In this document: piece by piece, positions 25,740 to 35,926 of the stretch | How positions within the stretch are numbered: the stretch's first letter is position 1 | Layout: each line of letters opens with the position of its first letter | Origin: Mariniphaga sp. | GTDB taxonomy: Bacteria > Bacteroidota > Bacteroidia > Bacteroidales > Prolixibacteraceae | Assembly (NCBI GenBank): GCA_019429205.1 | Contig: JAHYIT010000034.1 | Span: forward strand, 1 to 36,959 | Length of the DNA stretch: 36,959 nucleotides | Direction of reading: 5' to 3' | Translations under genes and position numbers: made by a program | The notes under the pieces: model-generated | The model's database searches: none | What the model saw: the letters and a program-made list of their open reading frames with translations, nothing else | What the model was told of the DNA's origin: nothing

Positions 25740-26558
25740 ATGAGACAAAATCCAAATCACCGGCTGGCAGGGCAAACCTGCATTGTAACCGGTGCAAATT
25801 CAGGAATAGGAAAAGAAGTAGCCCTCTCGATGGGGCGCGATTGTGCCAACGTGGTGGTGAATTACATCACTGACCCGGCTGCTGCCGAGGAAGTGGCGCA
25901 CGAAATTGAAAGTAACGACGCTGTAGCAAAAGCCATTGCCGTTAAAGCCGATGTAAGCAAAGAAGACCAGGTGCAGGAAATGTTCCGCGTTGCCAAACAG
26001 CATTTTGGCACGGTTGACATATTGGTGAACAACGCCGGATTGCAGCGCGATGCCGCCTTTCAGGATATGACATTGGCCCAGTGGCAGTTTGTAATTGATG
26101 TAAACCTCACCGGGCAGTTTTTATGTTCACGCGAAGCCGTCAGGGAATTTTTGCAGCGCGGTAAACAAGATTATTCCTGTGCTGTTGGAAAAATTATTTG
26201 CATGAGTTCGGTACACGAAATTATTCCGTGGGCAGGTCATATCAACTATGCAGCTTCGAAAGGTGGTGTAATGCTGCTGATGAAATCGATGGCGCAGGAG
26301 TTGGGTCCAAAGGGAATCCGGGTGAATAGCATCGCTCCGGGCGCCATTCAAACGCCCATCAACCGCGATGCCTGGGAAACTCCCGAAGCGCTCGAAAAAC
26401 TGAATAAACTCATCCCCTATAAACGAATCGGGCAAACCACTGATATTGGCGCGGTTGCCGTTTGGCTGGTTTCCGACGAAGCCGACTATATTCATGGAAC
26501 TACCATTGTAGTGGACGGCGGTATGACGCTTTACCCGGGATTTACCGAAAACGGATAG
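25740..26558 (+). CDS. SDR-family oxidoreductase, glucose 1-dehydrogenase-like
   Basis: A 272-residue classical short-chain dehydrogenase. It has the cofactor motif TGANSGIGKEV at about 17-27, NNAG, and the catalytic triad S157, Y170 and K174 (MSSVHEIIPWAGHINYAASK). The DGGMTLYPGF ending is that of Bacillus-type glucose 1-dehydrogenases. It probably oxidises free glucose or a related sugar to the lactone with NAD(P)+. Together with the GMC enzyme it would give an oxidative route from free glucose to gluconate; a different polyol or keto-sugar is possible. Confidence 0.9.
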   Translation: MRQNPNHRLAGQTCIVTGANSGIGKEVALSMGRDCANVVVNYITDPAAAEEVAHEIESNDAVAKAIAVKADVSKEDQVQEMFRVAKQHFGTVDILVNNAGLQRDAAFQDMTLAQWQFVIDVNLTGQFLCSREAVREFLQRGKQDYSCAVGKIICMSSVHEIIPWAGHINYAASKGGVMLLMKSMAQELGPKGIRVNSIAPGAIQTPINRDAWETPEALEKLNKLIPYKRIGQTTDIGAVAVWLVSDEADYIHGTTIVVDGGMTLYPGFTENG

Positions 26559-26598
26559 GGAAAAGGAAATTATTTATGACCGATAACAATACTTAAGA

Positions 26599-26694
26599 TT
26601 AACGGCTAAAGCCAGATTTCTGTTCTGATAATTTAACCCCCGGCTTAAGCCGGGGGCAATAAAAATCACACTTGGCAGAGGCTTTAGCCGTTAA
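26599..26694. repeat. Nested palindromic element between SDR and GH63 genes
   Basis: Perfect 15-bp outer arms ttaacggctaaagcc (26599-26613) and ggctttagccgttaa (26680-26694) surround a perfect 20-bp palindrome built of five C, ggcttaagcc and five G (26637-26656). The DNA could fold as a cruciform or the RNA as a strong stem. It resembles non-autonomous palindromic repeats of Bacteroidota and may attenuate read-through into the GH63 gene. Confidence 0.85.
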
Positions 26695-26732
26695 TAAAGT
26701 TTTTTACGTGACAATAATAAAAAAATAATAAC

Positions 26733-29369
26733 ATGAAAAATTCTGAACAAATTCGCCTTGATGAACATTATTCAGGCAAAAAAAACTGGCTCAAATGGGG
26801 TCCGTACCTCAGTGAACGCCAATGGGGAACCGTGCGCGAAGATTACAGCCCCGATGGCAGCGCCTGGGATTTTTTTCCTCACGACCACGCCCGCAGCCGT
26901 GTTTATCGCTGGGGCGAAGATGGCATTGCAGGAATAAGCGATGAATTTTCCAACCTCTGTTTTTCGGTGGCGTTGTGGAACGGGAAAGACCCCATCATCA
27001 AGGAACGTTTGTTTGGACTTACCGGCTCTGAGGGAAATCATGGCGAAGATGTGAAGGAATTGTACTATTACCTCGATTCTACGCCAACCCACTCGTATAT
27101 GAAACACCTCTACAAATATCCGCAGGCGCATTTCCCTTACGAAGAGTTGGTTGCTGTTAACAAAAACCGCTCGAAACACGAAGGTGAATATGAAATCATG
27201 GATGCTGGACTTTTCGATGAGAACCGGTATTTCGATGTGTTTACCGAATATGCCAAGGCCGACAATGAAGATATTTTAATCAAAATAACCGTTCACAACC
27301 GCGCAAGCGAAGAAGCGAATGTTTCGGTTTTACCTACTCTTTGGTTCCGAAATTTATGGAGTTTCGGGCTGATGGACGAAAAACCACGTTTGGAATTGAC
27401 TGGCGAAAACGATGCGAAATATGTAAAAGCCGTTCACCCAAAACTGGGCGAATATTATTTTTATTTTGATGAAAATCCGCGGACACTGTTCACAGAAAAC
27501 GAAACCAATGCTGAACGGATATTTGGATTTCCAAACCCGCAACCTTTTGTAAAAGATGCCATTAACGATGCCGTTGTTAAACAAGACTTTAGTTTGTTTG
27601 AAGGCAAAACCACAGGTACGAAATTTTCGCCGGTTTACGAATTGAAAATTGCCGGGGGCGAAAACCATGAAATCAGGTTGCGCCTGTCAAAAGAGAAAAT
27701 TCACGAACAAGCGCTGACCGAAAATTTTGAAATACTTTTCGCCGAAAAACAAAAGGAAGCTGATGTTTTTTATAATGAACTTTCGGTTGAAGACCCTGAA
27801 ATGAAAAACATCCAGCGGCAGGCTTTTGCCGGAATGTTGTGGAGCAAACAATATTACAACATCGACATTCCACGCTGGATAAATGGCGACCCGGGGCAAA
27901 CACCTCCTCCGCAAAGCCGGAAAAAAGGCAGAAACCACGAATGGCCTAGCCTGAACAACGAAGACATTATTTCGATGCCCGACAAATGGGAATATCCGTG
28001 GTACGCGGCCTGGGACCTGGCTTTCCATTGTGTGCCGCTTGCCATGGTTGACCCCGGTTTTGCAAAAAGCCAATTGATACTTTTCCTGCGCGAATGGTAC
28101 ATGCGCCCCAACGGTCAGTTACCGGCCTACGAATGGTCGTTCAGCGACGTAAATCCTCCTGTACATGCCTGGGCCTGTTTGCAGGTTTACCGCATCGAAA
28201 AGAAAAACACGGGGAAAGGCGATGTTGATTTCCTGAAAAAAGCTTTCCAGAAATTGCTCATCAATTTTACCTGGTGGGTGAACCGTAAAGACCACAACGA
28301 CAACAATGTTTTTGAAGGTGGTTTCCTCGGGCTCGATAATATTGGCGTTTTCGACCGCAGTTCTTTTATTCCGGGCGGTGGCCATCTGGAACAGGCCGAC
28401 GGCACAAGCTGGATGGCCATGTATTGCCTGAACATGCTCGACATGGCGCTCGAAATTGCACAAACCGACAACACCTACGAAGATGTGGCGACCAAGTTTT
28501 TTGAACACTTTGTCTATATCGCCGAATCGCTCAATCGAATGGGAGAAGACTGGACTGGAGCGTGGGACGAAGCCGAAGGTTTCTTTTATGACCTTCTGGC
28601 CAAGCCCGACGGAACGTACATTCCGCTGAAAGTGCGCTCGCTGGTAGGGCTTTCCACTTTTTTTGCCACGCTGGTTTTAGAGCGGGAGCGATTGGAAAAA
28701 GTGCCCGATTTTTTCCGCAGGCTCAAATGGTTTTATAATTACCGAAGAGAGAACAATTCATATCAGGTGATTGAAAATATGAATGAAGACAACAATATTT
28801 TGCTGTCGTTGACCCCTCGTGCCAGAATCGAAAAGTTGCTTGAAGCGCTGCTCGACCCGGCTGAATTTTTATCCCCACATGGTGTCCGTAGCGTTTCGAA
28901 GATTCATGAAAAACCATATTCAGTTAAAATTGATGGCGCCGAATATGGGTTGCAATACGAGCCGGGAGAAAGTACAAACTCGCTTTTTGGCGGCAACTCC
29001 AACTGGCGCGGCCCGGTTTGGATGCCCATGAATTACTTGTTAATCCAATCGTTGCTGGAGCTGTACAAATATTATGGCAATTCTGTAATCACCGCTTGTC
29101 CGGCGGGGTGCGACCGTTTGGTGAACCTCGACCAGGTTGCCAAAGATATTTCCATGGGGTTGATTTCTATTTTTCAGCCTGATGCCGATGGAAACCGGCC
29201 GGTTCACAATAACAATCCGCTTTACCGTAACGACCCGCACTTTAAAGATTTGGTGCTCTTTAACGAATATTTTCACGGTGATACCGGAGCCGGAATTGGA
29301 GCATCGCACCAAACCGGCTGGACTGGTTTAGTGGCTGAATTGATTGACAGCGTAAATGCAAAATATTAG
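26733..29369 (+). CDS. GH63-type glucosidase (MGH1-like catalytic domain)
   Basis: An 878-residue protein without signal peptide. The N-terminal beta domain (about 1-330) starts [20 protein letters not shown] and [20 protein letters not shown]. The (alpha/alpha)6 barrel has [48 protein letters not shown] and [14 protein letters not shown]. The closest known relatives are GH63 alpha-glucosidases and mannosyl-/glucosylglycerate hydrolases, so likely substrates are alpha-glucosyl oligosaccharides or glucosylated osmolytes. It forms a pair with the GH15 gene 14 bp downstream. A decayed tail of a paralogue lies at 31226-31324. Confidence 0.88.
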   Translation: MKNSEQIRLDEHYSGKKNWLKWGPYLSERQWGTVREDYSPDGSAWDFFPHDHARSRVYRWGEDGIAGISDEFSNLCFSVALWNGKDPIIKERLFGLTGSEGNHGEDVKELYYYLDSTPTHSYMKHLYKYPQAHFPYEELVAVNKNRSKHEGEYEIMDAGLFDENRYFDVFTEYAKADNEDILIKITVHNRASEEANVSVLPTLWFRNLWSFGLMDEKPRLELTGENDAKYVKAVHPKLGEYYFYFDENPRTLFTENETNAERIFGFPNPQPFVKDAINDAVVKQDFSLFEGKTTGTKFSPVYELKIAGGENHEIRLRLSKEKIHEQALTENFEILFAEKQKEADVFYNELSVEDPEMKNIQRQAFAGMLWSKQYYNIDIPRWINGDPGQTPPPQSRKKGRNHEWPSLNNEDIISMPDKWEYPWYAAWDLAFHCVPLAMVDPGFAKSQLILFLREWYMRPNGQLPAYEWSFSDVNPPVHAWACLQVYRIEKKNTGKGDVDFLKKAFQKLLINFTWWVNRKDHNDNNVFEGGFLGLDNIGVFDRSSFIPGGGHLEQADGTSWMAMYCLNMLDMALEIAQTDNTYEDVATKFFEHFVYIAESLNRMGEDWTGAWDEAEGFFYDLLAKPDGTYIPLKVRSLVGLSTFFATLVLERERLEKVPDFFRRLKWFYNYRRENNSYQVIENMNEDNNILLSLTPRARIEKLLEALLDPAEFLSPHGVRSVSKIHEKPYSVKIDGAEYGLQYEPGESTNSLFGGNSNWRGPVWMPMNYLLIQSLLELYKYYGNSVITACPAGCDRLVNLDQVAKDISMGLISIFQPDADGNRPVHNNNPLYRNDPHFKDLVLFNEYFHGDTGAGIGASHQTGWTGLVAELIDSVNAKY

Positions 29370-29383
29370 AAAAATGGAGAAAA

Positions 29384-31213
29384 ATGAGTTATCAAAAAAT
29401 TGAAGACTACGGAATTATCGGCAACATGCGCACTACAGCGCTTGTCGGGGTAAATGGTTCCATCGACTGGATGTGCTTCCCGCATTTCGACTCGCCAAGT
29501 ATTTTTGGCCGGATTCTCGATGAAAAAAAAGGCGGTCATTTTCAAATTGCACCGGTTGACGAAAATGTTACCCGGAAACAGTTTTACTGGCCCGAAACCA
29601 ATGTATTGATTACCCGTTTTTTATGCAGCCATGGCGTTTGCGAAGTGATTGATTACATGCCGGTGGGCGACACAAAAATCGGGGACCACGAAAATCGCCT
29701 CGTCCGCTGGGTAAAAGCCGTAAGGGGAACCATGAAATTGAAAATAGAGTGCCAACCTGCTTTCAATTATGCACAGGATAAGCACAAAGTGGTACTAAAC
29801 AGCCACGGCGCAGGGTTCTATTCCCAATCGCTGGCAATGGGGCTGGCAACTTCCGTACCCCTGGATACCGATGGTTCCGGGGTGTTTGCCGAGATCGAGC
29901 TAAAACAGGGCGATACCGCCAACTTTGTAGTGAAAGAGCTGGAAGACCCAAACGGGTGCGCTCATTGTTATCACAACGCAGTGGCCTACGAAGGCCTGGT
30001 GGACACCATCGGGTACTGGAACCGCTGGGTGAAAAAATGCACTTACAAAGGCAGGTGGCGCGAAACGGTTATCCGCTCGGCGCTTACCCTCAAATTACTC
30101 ACCTTTGAACCTACCGGCGCTATTGTGGCCGCTCCTACCTGCAGCCTGCCCGAGGGAGTTGGCGGCGCACGGAACTGGGATTACCGCTACACCTGGATAC
30201 GCGATGCCGCTTTTACATTGTATGATTTAATGCGCATCGGATTTACCGACGAAGCCGAAAAATTTATGCAATGGATTGACGAACGTTGCCACGAACTTCG
30301 CCCCGATGGTTCCATGCAAATTATGTATGGCATTGATGGAAGGCACGAACTGGAAGAAAAAACGATTCCCGGACTGGAAGGTTACAAACAATCATCGCCG
30401 GTGCGGATTGGCAATGGCGCTTACGATCAGTTGCAGCTCGATATTTACGGGGAATTGCTCGACTCAGTTTACCTGTTTAACAAATACGGAAGCCCCATTT
30501 CGTTCGATTTATGGAAACAATTACGAAAACTCATCAATTGGGTAGCCCGCAACTGGCAAAAGAAAGACGAAGGAATTTGGGAAGTGCGCGGCGGAAAGCA
30601 GCATTTTGTCTATTCCAAACTCATGTGCTGGGTGGCGCTCGACCGCGGAATCCGCCTGGCCGAAAAACGTTCATTTCCTTCCGATAAAATTTTCTGGATG
30701 GAGGAGCGCGACAAAATTTACGAAGAAATTATGGAAAAAGGCTGGAACGAAAAGTTGCAGACATTCGTTCAGTCGTATGGAAGCGAAACGCTCAACGCCG
30801 CCAACTTAATGATGCCGCTCACCTTTTTTGTTTCGCCCTCCGACAAACGCATTCTCAGCACACTGGATGCCACACTGAAAGACCCTGCCGAAGGCGGACT
30901 GGTGGCCGACAGCCTGGTTTACCGGTACAATGCAAACCATATCAACGACGGACTCGATGGCGAAGAAGGGACATTTAACATTTGTACGTTCTGGATGGTA
31001 GAAGCCCTCACGCGTGCCGGCCATGTTCAGCCCGAAAAACTGGAGCAGGCCCGTCTCATGTTCGAGCAAATGCTCACCTACGCCAACCACCTCGGTTTAT
31101 ACGCCGAAGAAACAGGCAGCAGAGGTGAAGCTTTGGGTAATTTTCCGCAGGCATTCACACACCTGTCATTAATCAGCGCCGCATTTAACCTGGATAAAGC
31201 ATTAGATCTATAA
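29384..31213 (+). CDS. GH15 glucoamylase/trehalase-type hydrolase
   Basis: A 609-residue cytosolic GH15 enzyme. The trehalase-like N-terminal domain (about 1-210) begins [20 protein letters not shown] and [20 protein letters not shown]. The catalytic (alpha/alpha)6 barrel has [20 protein letters not shown] and an acidic loop [16 protein letters not shown], with the probable catalytic acid E527 or E528. Bacterial members hydrolyse maltooligosaccharides, isomaltose or trehalose to glucose, so trehalose or glycogen breakdown products are likely substrates. It is the last intact gene of the plus-strand sugar block. Confidence 0.93.
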   Translation: MSYQKIEDYGIIGNMRTTALVGVNGSIDWMCFPHFDSPSIFGRILDEKKGGHFQIAPVDENVTRKQFYWPETNVLITRFLCSHGVCEVIDYMPVGDTKIGDHENRLVRWVKAVRGTMKLKIECQPAFNYAQDKHKVVLNSHGAGFYSQSLAMGLATSVPLDTDGSGVFAEIELKQGDTANFVVKELEDPNGCAHCYHNAVAYEGLVDTIGYWNRWVKKCTYKGRWRETVIRSALTLKLLTFEPTGAIVAAPTCSLPEGVGGARNWDYRYTWIRDAAFTLYDLMRIGFTDEAEKFMQWIDERCHELRPDGSMQIMYGIDGRHELEEKTIPGLEGYKQSSPVRIGNGAYDQLQLDIYGELLDSVYLFNKYGSPISFDLWKQLRKLINWVARNWQKKDEGIWEVRGGKQHFVYSKLMCWVALDRGIRLAEKRSFPSDKIFWMEERDKIYEEIMEKGWNEKLQTFVQSYGSETLNAANLMMPLTFFVSPSDKRILSTLDATLKDPAEGGLVADSLVYRYNANHINDGLDGEEGTFNICTFWMVEALTRAGHVQPEKLEQARLMFEQMLTYANHLGLYAEETGSRGEALGNFPQAFTHLSLISAAFNLDKALDL

Positions 31214-31225
31214 AGCATGATAATG

Positions 31226-31324
31226 AACTTTCATGGTGACACCGGCGGTTAAATCGGCACATCGCATCAAACCGGATGGACAGGTCTATTGCCGGAGCTT
31301 ATAGACCGATTTACAAAATACTAA
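31226..31324 (+). pseudogene. 3' remnant of a second GH63-type glucosidase gene
   Basis: The frame reads N-F-H-G-D-T-G-G, stop (31250-31252), [23 protein letters not shown], stop. It aligns with the end of the intact gene, [26 protein letters not shown], with an extra stop replacing one codon and changes elsewhere. It lies 12 bp after the GH15 gene and has no other GH63 sequence upstream. Confidence 0.85.
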
Positions 31325-31533
31325 AAAGGCAATGTTGATGAAAAAATAAAAAGAATTTTAAGACCCTTTAATCTAATAAAACATTACCTTTGTTTCCATT
31401 TTGACATAAATGTAAAAGGAAACGAAGTGGAAAATAATTTTATAAACCTTGGTATTTCAAAGATGCATTAGTCATAACCATCATATTAATAAAAAGATTT
31501 TACAGAGAAATAATTCTCCTTAAAAATTACAAA
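31325..31533 (+). promoter_or_regulatory. Upstream region of the 930-residue protein operon with -7-like box
   Basis: A perfect TACCTTTG -7 box lies at 31385-31392, but no TTTG is seen at the right distance upstream, so the promoter is plausible rather than clear. The region is otherwise AT-rich and non-coding, with a leader of about 135 nt before the ATG at 31534. Confidence 0.35.
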
Positions 31534-34326
31534 ATGCAAGTAAAAATGGATGCTAAGGAATTGAGTATGTTATTCTGGTTATTTGTAATCCCAACCTCAG
31601 TTTTTTCTCAGTTTCCGGATAACTGGACAAAACTCCCCGGTGGAACTGAACAAACGTTAATTGATGTAGCCGCTTTCAGTTCCGATTCCCTGTTCACCAT
31701 CGATGAAGACGAAAAAATTTCGGCCACCTTCGATGGTGGAAATACATGGAAAGAACGCAACCCTCAAACGGGTAAAGAAATTAAATTTAGTGCCTTGCGG
31801 GCAAACCCAAATCAACAATCCATTATTGCCGTTGGAGATGATAGCATTTATCGCAATACAAATATGGGCGAAAACTGGGAGCTTACCTATTTGGGTTCAG
31901 TGGATGCCGCTGGTACAGTCACCCCGGTTTCACTTTTTACAATAACAGATGATGGGACAAACTACGATGCGCACTTTGTTTATGCTGTTGGCGAAAAAGG
32001 AACAGTTCTTAAATCGGTTAACGATGGCGTAGATTGGGAGAAAAAAGAACTAAATATTGGCGCAAATACATGTCTATCAGTTGGTAACGGCGGCACTGAA
32101 TTAACCAAAACGGATACCGATGATGACGAAGATGGATATGGCGATGCTAAATTTTTGACGAAACAAAATTTCCGTACAAGCGAAGCCCGGCTTGCAACTA
32201 CCGCACGAGGAATTGAGAAATCGGATATCAGAAGGGGATTTTTTGTGGCTCTTTCTGGCGGAATTACAAATCCGACAGGCGATTACAAGTCGTATTCTCA
32301 AATTAATACCAATGCCGATGGTCAGGTTCTGTTTGGCGCTACTGAAGAAATTGCCGGAAAGATACACTTCAACCTTGATGCGGGATATCAGTTTGGCGCA
32401 TTTGGAATGGGATTAAGCCTGGGGTCTTTAAAACATGAAATATCAGAGGTGAATCTTCAGAGTGACTTAGTGAACCTGGATTTTCCATTGCACACAAACG
32501 GCGGCGAGCTTGACGGCACTTATTATGGTATTGGACCAGAATACACCTTGGCCTTCGGAAAATTTTCGACCAAAGCCAGTACGCGCATTGGCTTAGTTGA
32601 TTTTTCAACATCAACATTCACCGGAAGCTACAATGGTGATGATGTCGATGTCCCCGTCGAATTAATACATACAGAATTGGGCAGCGATAAAAAAACGTCA
32701 CTTGCCTACTCTTCTGTGGGTTTACAGCTATCATATGCCATTTCCAGGAAAATCAGTGTGTTTGGAAAATCCGATTATGCATTTGCACTTGGCGATGGCT
32801 TGCAAGTCACCGATGCAGGAGTCATCCCCAGGGATATAGATAGGGATAAGAGGATTACCGCTTTTGATGTTCAGTATCTTGAAGAAGGAATCCCGTTTGA
32901 AAATATTCGAACCGTCAAGCCACGGATGGTAAATGTGGGGTTTGGACTTACCTACAATTTTAATGCGCCGAAAATTAAAGGCAGAACAGACAAAACACCT
33001 CCATTTGGAAAAGAAATTAAAGTTGCTAAAGATGTTGATGTAAACACCGACACCCAAAGAGCTGCAGATTTAAAAAAGTTAGCCGATGAGTTAGTCAACG
33101 CTTTCGCATTTGATGACGTCACCTGGAGTATGACCTTCAGTGACAAAACAGAAATGCCACCCAGAGACATAGATAAACCATTTTTAATGACAAAAGGAAC
33201 AGATGTTGCAAAACCTTCACAAGTTGCTACAAACAATCCAAATACTGAAGATAATACGAAAAGAGCAACAGGAAATCTTGGAAACATGTATCCTCCCGGA
33301 AGTAATACTAAACCAAGCCGTTTTGGAAGTTTCGACGATATAGAATATTTTGCGTGGGAGTATATTGGAAAAGAGATTCCTAATGCCAACTATATTATTG
33401 AAATAACAAAAATTGCAGACAATGGCCAGGCGCAACAAATATTTATTGGCCAGATTGCCGCAAATACGCACAAAAATGCGCTGGCTGGCGAAGAAATAAG
33501 TAGTGTCGATAAAAAAGTGGCCAAATTTAAAGCCGGAAAAGCATTGGCTGACGTTGTTAAACGAACCGGTAACCCTGATGAAGGAGATGAAGACACTATG
33601 ACTGATGACGGCTTGTACACCTGGAAGGTAACGGAAACTACCACCGGAATTTCTTCCGAGCCCGGTTTTTTTACAATTTCTAAAAAATTAGGAAACGTGC
33701 ATGGTTACGATGAAAATTCAGCGATGCTTGTTGTGAAAATTGACCAAAGCGCGCTAAGGAATACTAATACCGTGATAGATCCCGAAAGCGAACTTCTCTC
33801 AGGAAAACGGGATGTACGAATGAATATCAGAGCCTTACGAATTCATGATGTAAGGCATGGAATTAGGGCCAGACGTTATGATGCGAGAATGAAATCAGCG
33901 CGAACCAATGATGAAAGGATTAAGAATATCCGCATGAATGCCAAAGATAGAAGATATGAGGATGCCTTGAGAACAAATTCAGCGCTTAGCGAAAAAGCCA
34001 TCATAACAATCACCGATGAAAATTTTAAAGTAGCTCCCGAATCAGACATCGACACCAAATATCTTAGAATCAAAAATATGCAGCATGTTCAGATTCCGAA
34101 AGGTTCATTGCAATTAATCGCTCCTTTGCTGTCGGTTCAAAATGTAAACGATACAGTGACCTATGATTGGAAAGTTACAAACAAAGAAGAAAACAAGGAA
34201 CGGGCTTACAATGGTAATTCAATATATTATGGCTTTAATAATGCTGGCACTTTCGCAATTGAGATTACCCCATCACGCAATGGCCAAAAATTAGAACCCT
34301 ACCGGATTTTAGTTGTCGTAAAATAA
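31534..34326 (+). CDS. Composite envelope protein: Asp-box propeller, outer-membrane-like barrel, Arg-rich C-terminal region
   Basis: A 930-residue protein of unrecognised overall family. Residues 1-25 look like a signal peptide (cleavage near S25-Q26). Residues about 28-165 carry three Asp-box repeats (TFDGGNTW, NTNMGENW, SVNDGVDW), as in YCF48/BNR propellers, but too few for a full propeller. An acidic D-x-D-x-D-x-x-D-G linker (about 190-200) is followed by alternating beta strands resembling an outer-membrane barrel (about 230-480, ending GFGLTYNFN). The C-terminal part has a fibronectin-like segment (about 600-725), an Arg-rich helix (759-813, 15 Arg in 55) and a final beta domain. It is followed after 14 bp by an exported arginine-deiminase-type gene, which suggests a shared operon. 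Function is unknown. Confidence 0.7.
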   Translation: MQVKMDAKELSMLFWLFVIPTSVFSQFPDNWTKLPGGTEQTLIDVAAFSSDSLFTIDEDEKISATFDGGNTWKERNPQTGKEIKFSALRANPNQQSIIAVGDDSIYRNTNMGENWELTYLGSVDAAGTVTPVSLFTITDDGTNYDAHFVYAVGEKGTVLKSVNDGVDWEKKELNIGANTCLSVGNGGTELTKTDTDDDEDGYGDAKFLTKQNFRTSEARLATTARGIEKSDIRRGFFVALSGGITNPTGDYKSYSQINTNADGQVLFGATEEIAGKIHFNLDAGYQFGAFGMGLSLGSLKHEISEVNLQSDLVNLDFPLHTNGGELDGTYYGIGPEYTLAFGKFSTKASTRIGLVDFSTSTFTGSYNGDDVDVPVELIHTELGSDKKTSLAYSSVGLQLSYAISRKISVFGKSDYAFALGDGLQVTDAGVIPRDIDRDKRITAFDVQYLEEGIPFENIRTVKPRMVNVGFGLTYNFNAPKIKGRTDKTPPFGKEIKVAKDVDVNTDTQRAADLKKLADELVNAFAFDDVTWSMTFSDKTEMPPRDIDKPFLMTKGTDVAKPSQVATNNPNTEDNTKRATGNLGNMYPPGSNTKPSRFGSFDDIEYFAWEYIGKEIPNANYIIEITKIADNGQAQQIFIGQIAANTHKNALAGEEISSVDKKVAKFKAGKALADVVKRTGNPDEGDEDTMTDDGLYTWKVTETTTGISSEPGFFTISKKLGNVHGYDENSAMLVVKIDQSALRNTNTVIDPESELLSGKRDVRMNIRALRIHDVRHGIRARRYDARMKSARTNDERIKNIRMNAKDRRYEDALRTNSALSEKAIITITDENFKVAPESDIDTKYLRIKNMQHVQIPKGSLQLIAPLLSVQNVNDTVTYDWKVTNKEENKERAYNGNSIYYGFNNAGTFAIEITPSRNGQKLEPYRILVVVK

Positions 34327-34340
34327 GCCAATCGACAATT

Positions 34341-35783
34341 ATGAAGTTGTTAATTGTTTTATCATGGTTTATTTTCTTCAATATTACAGGTGCAATTGGG
34401 CAAATTGAAAACCCGAGGCATCCTGCAGAATGGGAAGAAGTAAGTGGTGTAGTTATGGAGTTCCGCTATTTTAAAAATCCCGGGGTGAGCTGGGACGAAG
34501 CCCTGGATCCGTTTGTAAAAACAGCACAGGCTTGTATTGACGAGGGCATTGATTTTTACATTTTAAACCCGGATGCGAATTATAGCCACAACCCTATTCC
34601 AGTTCGTCTGGATACCGTTTTCAGCAACCGTAACATTCAATCTCCGCTTATTCATATCATTCCTTCGGATACACTTTCGGCCTCCTTCCCATGGGCCAGA
34701 GATCATGGGATGTACCTGGTTTACCAAAATGATGTTGAGCAGCGTTTTTTGCTGAATTTTAAGGACGACCACTCCGGTAAGTTTATCGCCGATCACTTGG
34801 GTATTCCTGCTGTTACCATAGATGCACCGTTTAATGAACCCTATTATAGTGATGGTGGAAACTTCATGACCGATGGTCATGGAACATTTAATATCGCCAC
34901 AAACGATATATCTAAAGAAATACCTGAAGGCTTACAGCATGAATTCGATTATTTCTATCAGTATTTTGGCATGAAGAAAACATTGAACTTGCCAACTTCC
35001 CTGGTTCATATGGATTATTTTCTGAAAATGATTGATGAGAAAACAGCATTGATTGCTTATATTCCAAATAGCAATTACGATGTGTCAATAGATGAATTTT
35101 ATGATGATCAATATTTTATTGATCAAGCGGCGGTAGCCATTTCGCAGCAACTGCAAACGTTCGATGGAAAAACAATAACTTTTATTCCAATACAAAATGC
35201 CCCAACCACTTACGACAAGAATACTGGAATAGTTTTACACACTTCGAAGGCAACTTATATCAATTCGCTTATTCTGAATAAAACCGTTCTGGTGCCGCAG
35301 TACCAAGTTACTCCGTTTGATGAACTGGCGCTCGGGGCTTACAAAAAAGCCATGCCCGGTTACAAGATTATTGGGGTCGATTGCAGGCAATACGCCCATC
35401 TTTATGGCGCCATCCACTGTTTAACCCATGAGCTTTATGCTGAAAACCCAATCTACTTGCAACATCAATGGTACGAGGGAAATATAAGCAATGACCCCAA
35501 TGGCAATCCCGTAAGCGTAAAAGCAAAGTCAGCTGATGGAATTCGCCAGGCTGTTTTATACTGGAGAACCAATAAAGAAGAGCCCTTCGCATCCAAAGTG
35601 ATGAAGTCAATGCCCGACGATCATTTTCACGCGGTCATTCCATCTTACGAAAATGGAACAACCATTGAATATTATCTGCAAGTGGAAAATGATTTGGGAA
35701 AGGTCATGCACAAACCAATGGTTGCACCAGCACATGCTTATTCATTTACCATTGCACCACCGGTTGAAAACCATGAAAACTGA
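34341..35783 (+). CDS. Exported peptidyl-arginine deiminase/agmatine deiminase-family enzyme
   Basis: A 480-residue protein with a signal peptide (about 1-20, mature near Q21). The pentein fold shows FPWARDHGMYLV with D121, DGGNFMTDGHGTFN, H223-M-D225 (VHMDYFLKM) and nucleophile C360 in GAIHCLTHEL. The order D, H/D, C matches Porphyromonas PPAD (D130, H236, D238, C351). Residues about 390-475 form an Ig-like beta domain (VSVKAKSADGIRQAVLYWRT ... IEYYLQVEND), as in PPAD, but no clear T9SS sorting domain follows. Cytosolic agmatine deiminases are shorter and lack signal peptide and Ig domain, so protein citrullination outside the cytoplasm is the better guess; free-peptide or agmatine deimination cannot be excluded. 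Confidence 0.85.
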   Translation: MKLLIVLSWFIFFNITGAIGQIENPRHPAEWEEVSGVVMEFRYFKNPGVSWDEALDPFVKTAQACIDEGIDFYILNPDANYSHNPIPVRLDTVFSNRNIQSPLIHIIPSDTLSASFPWARDHGMYLVYQNDVEQRFLLNFKDDHSGKFIADHLGIPAVTIDAPFNEPYYSDGGNFMTDGHGTFNIATNDISKEIPEGLQHEFDYFYQYFGMKKTLNLPTSLVHMDYFLKMIDEKTALIAYIPNSNYDVSIDEFYDDQYFIDQAAVAISQQLQTFDGKTITFIPIQNAPTTYDKNTGIVLHTSKATYINSLILNKTVLVPQYQVTPFDELALGAYKKAMPGYKIIGVDCRQYAHLYGAIHCLTHELYAENPIYLQHQWYEGNISNDPNGNPVSVKAKSADGIRQAVLYWRTNKEEPFASKVMKSMPDDHFHAVIPSYENGTTIEYYLQVENDLGKVMHKPMVAPAHAYSFTIAPPVENHEN

Positions 35784-35877
35784 GTCAACGAAATTCCCCT
35801 TTAATGCAAATGAACAGGCGATTCATTCGGTGATCAGACGGATAGGAAAGTCTTGATAGCTGCTAGCTGCGGTGTGT

Positions 35878-35900
35878 TCAAGGAACTTCCTTTTTTATTT
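35878..35900 (+). terminator. Weak terminator-like hairpin
   Basis: An aagg/cctt stem with a short loop is followed by a T-run, about 95 bp after the deiminase stop. The stem is only four to five base pairs, so termination here is uncertain. Confidence 0.3.
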
Positions 35901-35926
35901 GCCTAATTGATCATTTGAGAGTACTT

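Noticed and set aside
35784-35870. Lost T9SS sorting domain after the deiminase in another frame
   Set aside because: No frame shows the expected Y-P-N-P or the beta-rich ending, so a frameshifted sorting domain is not supported.
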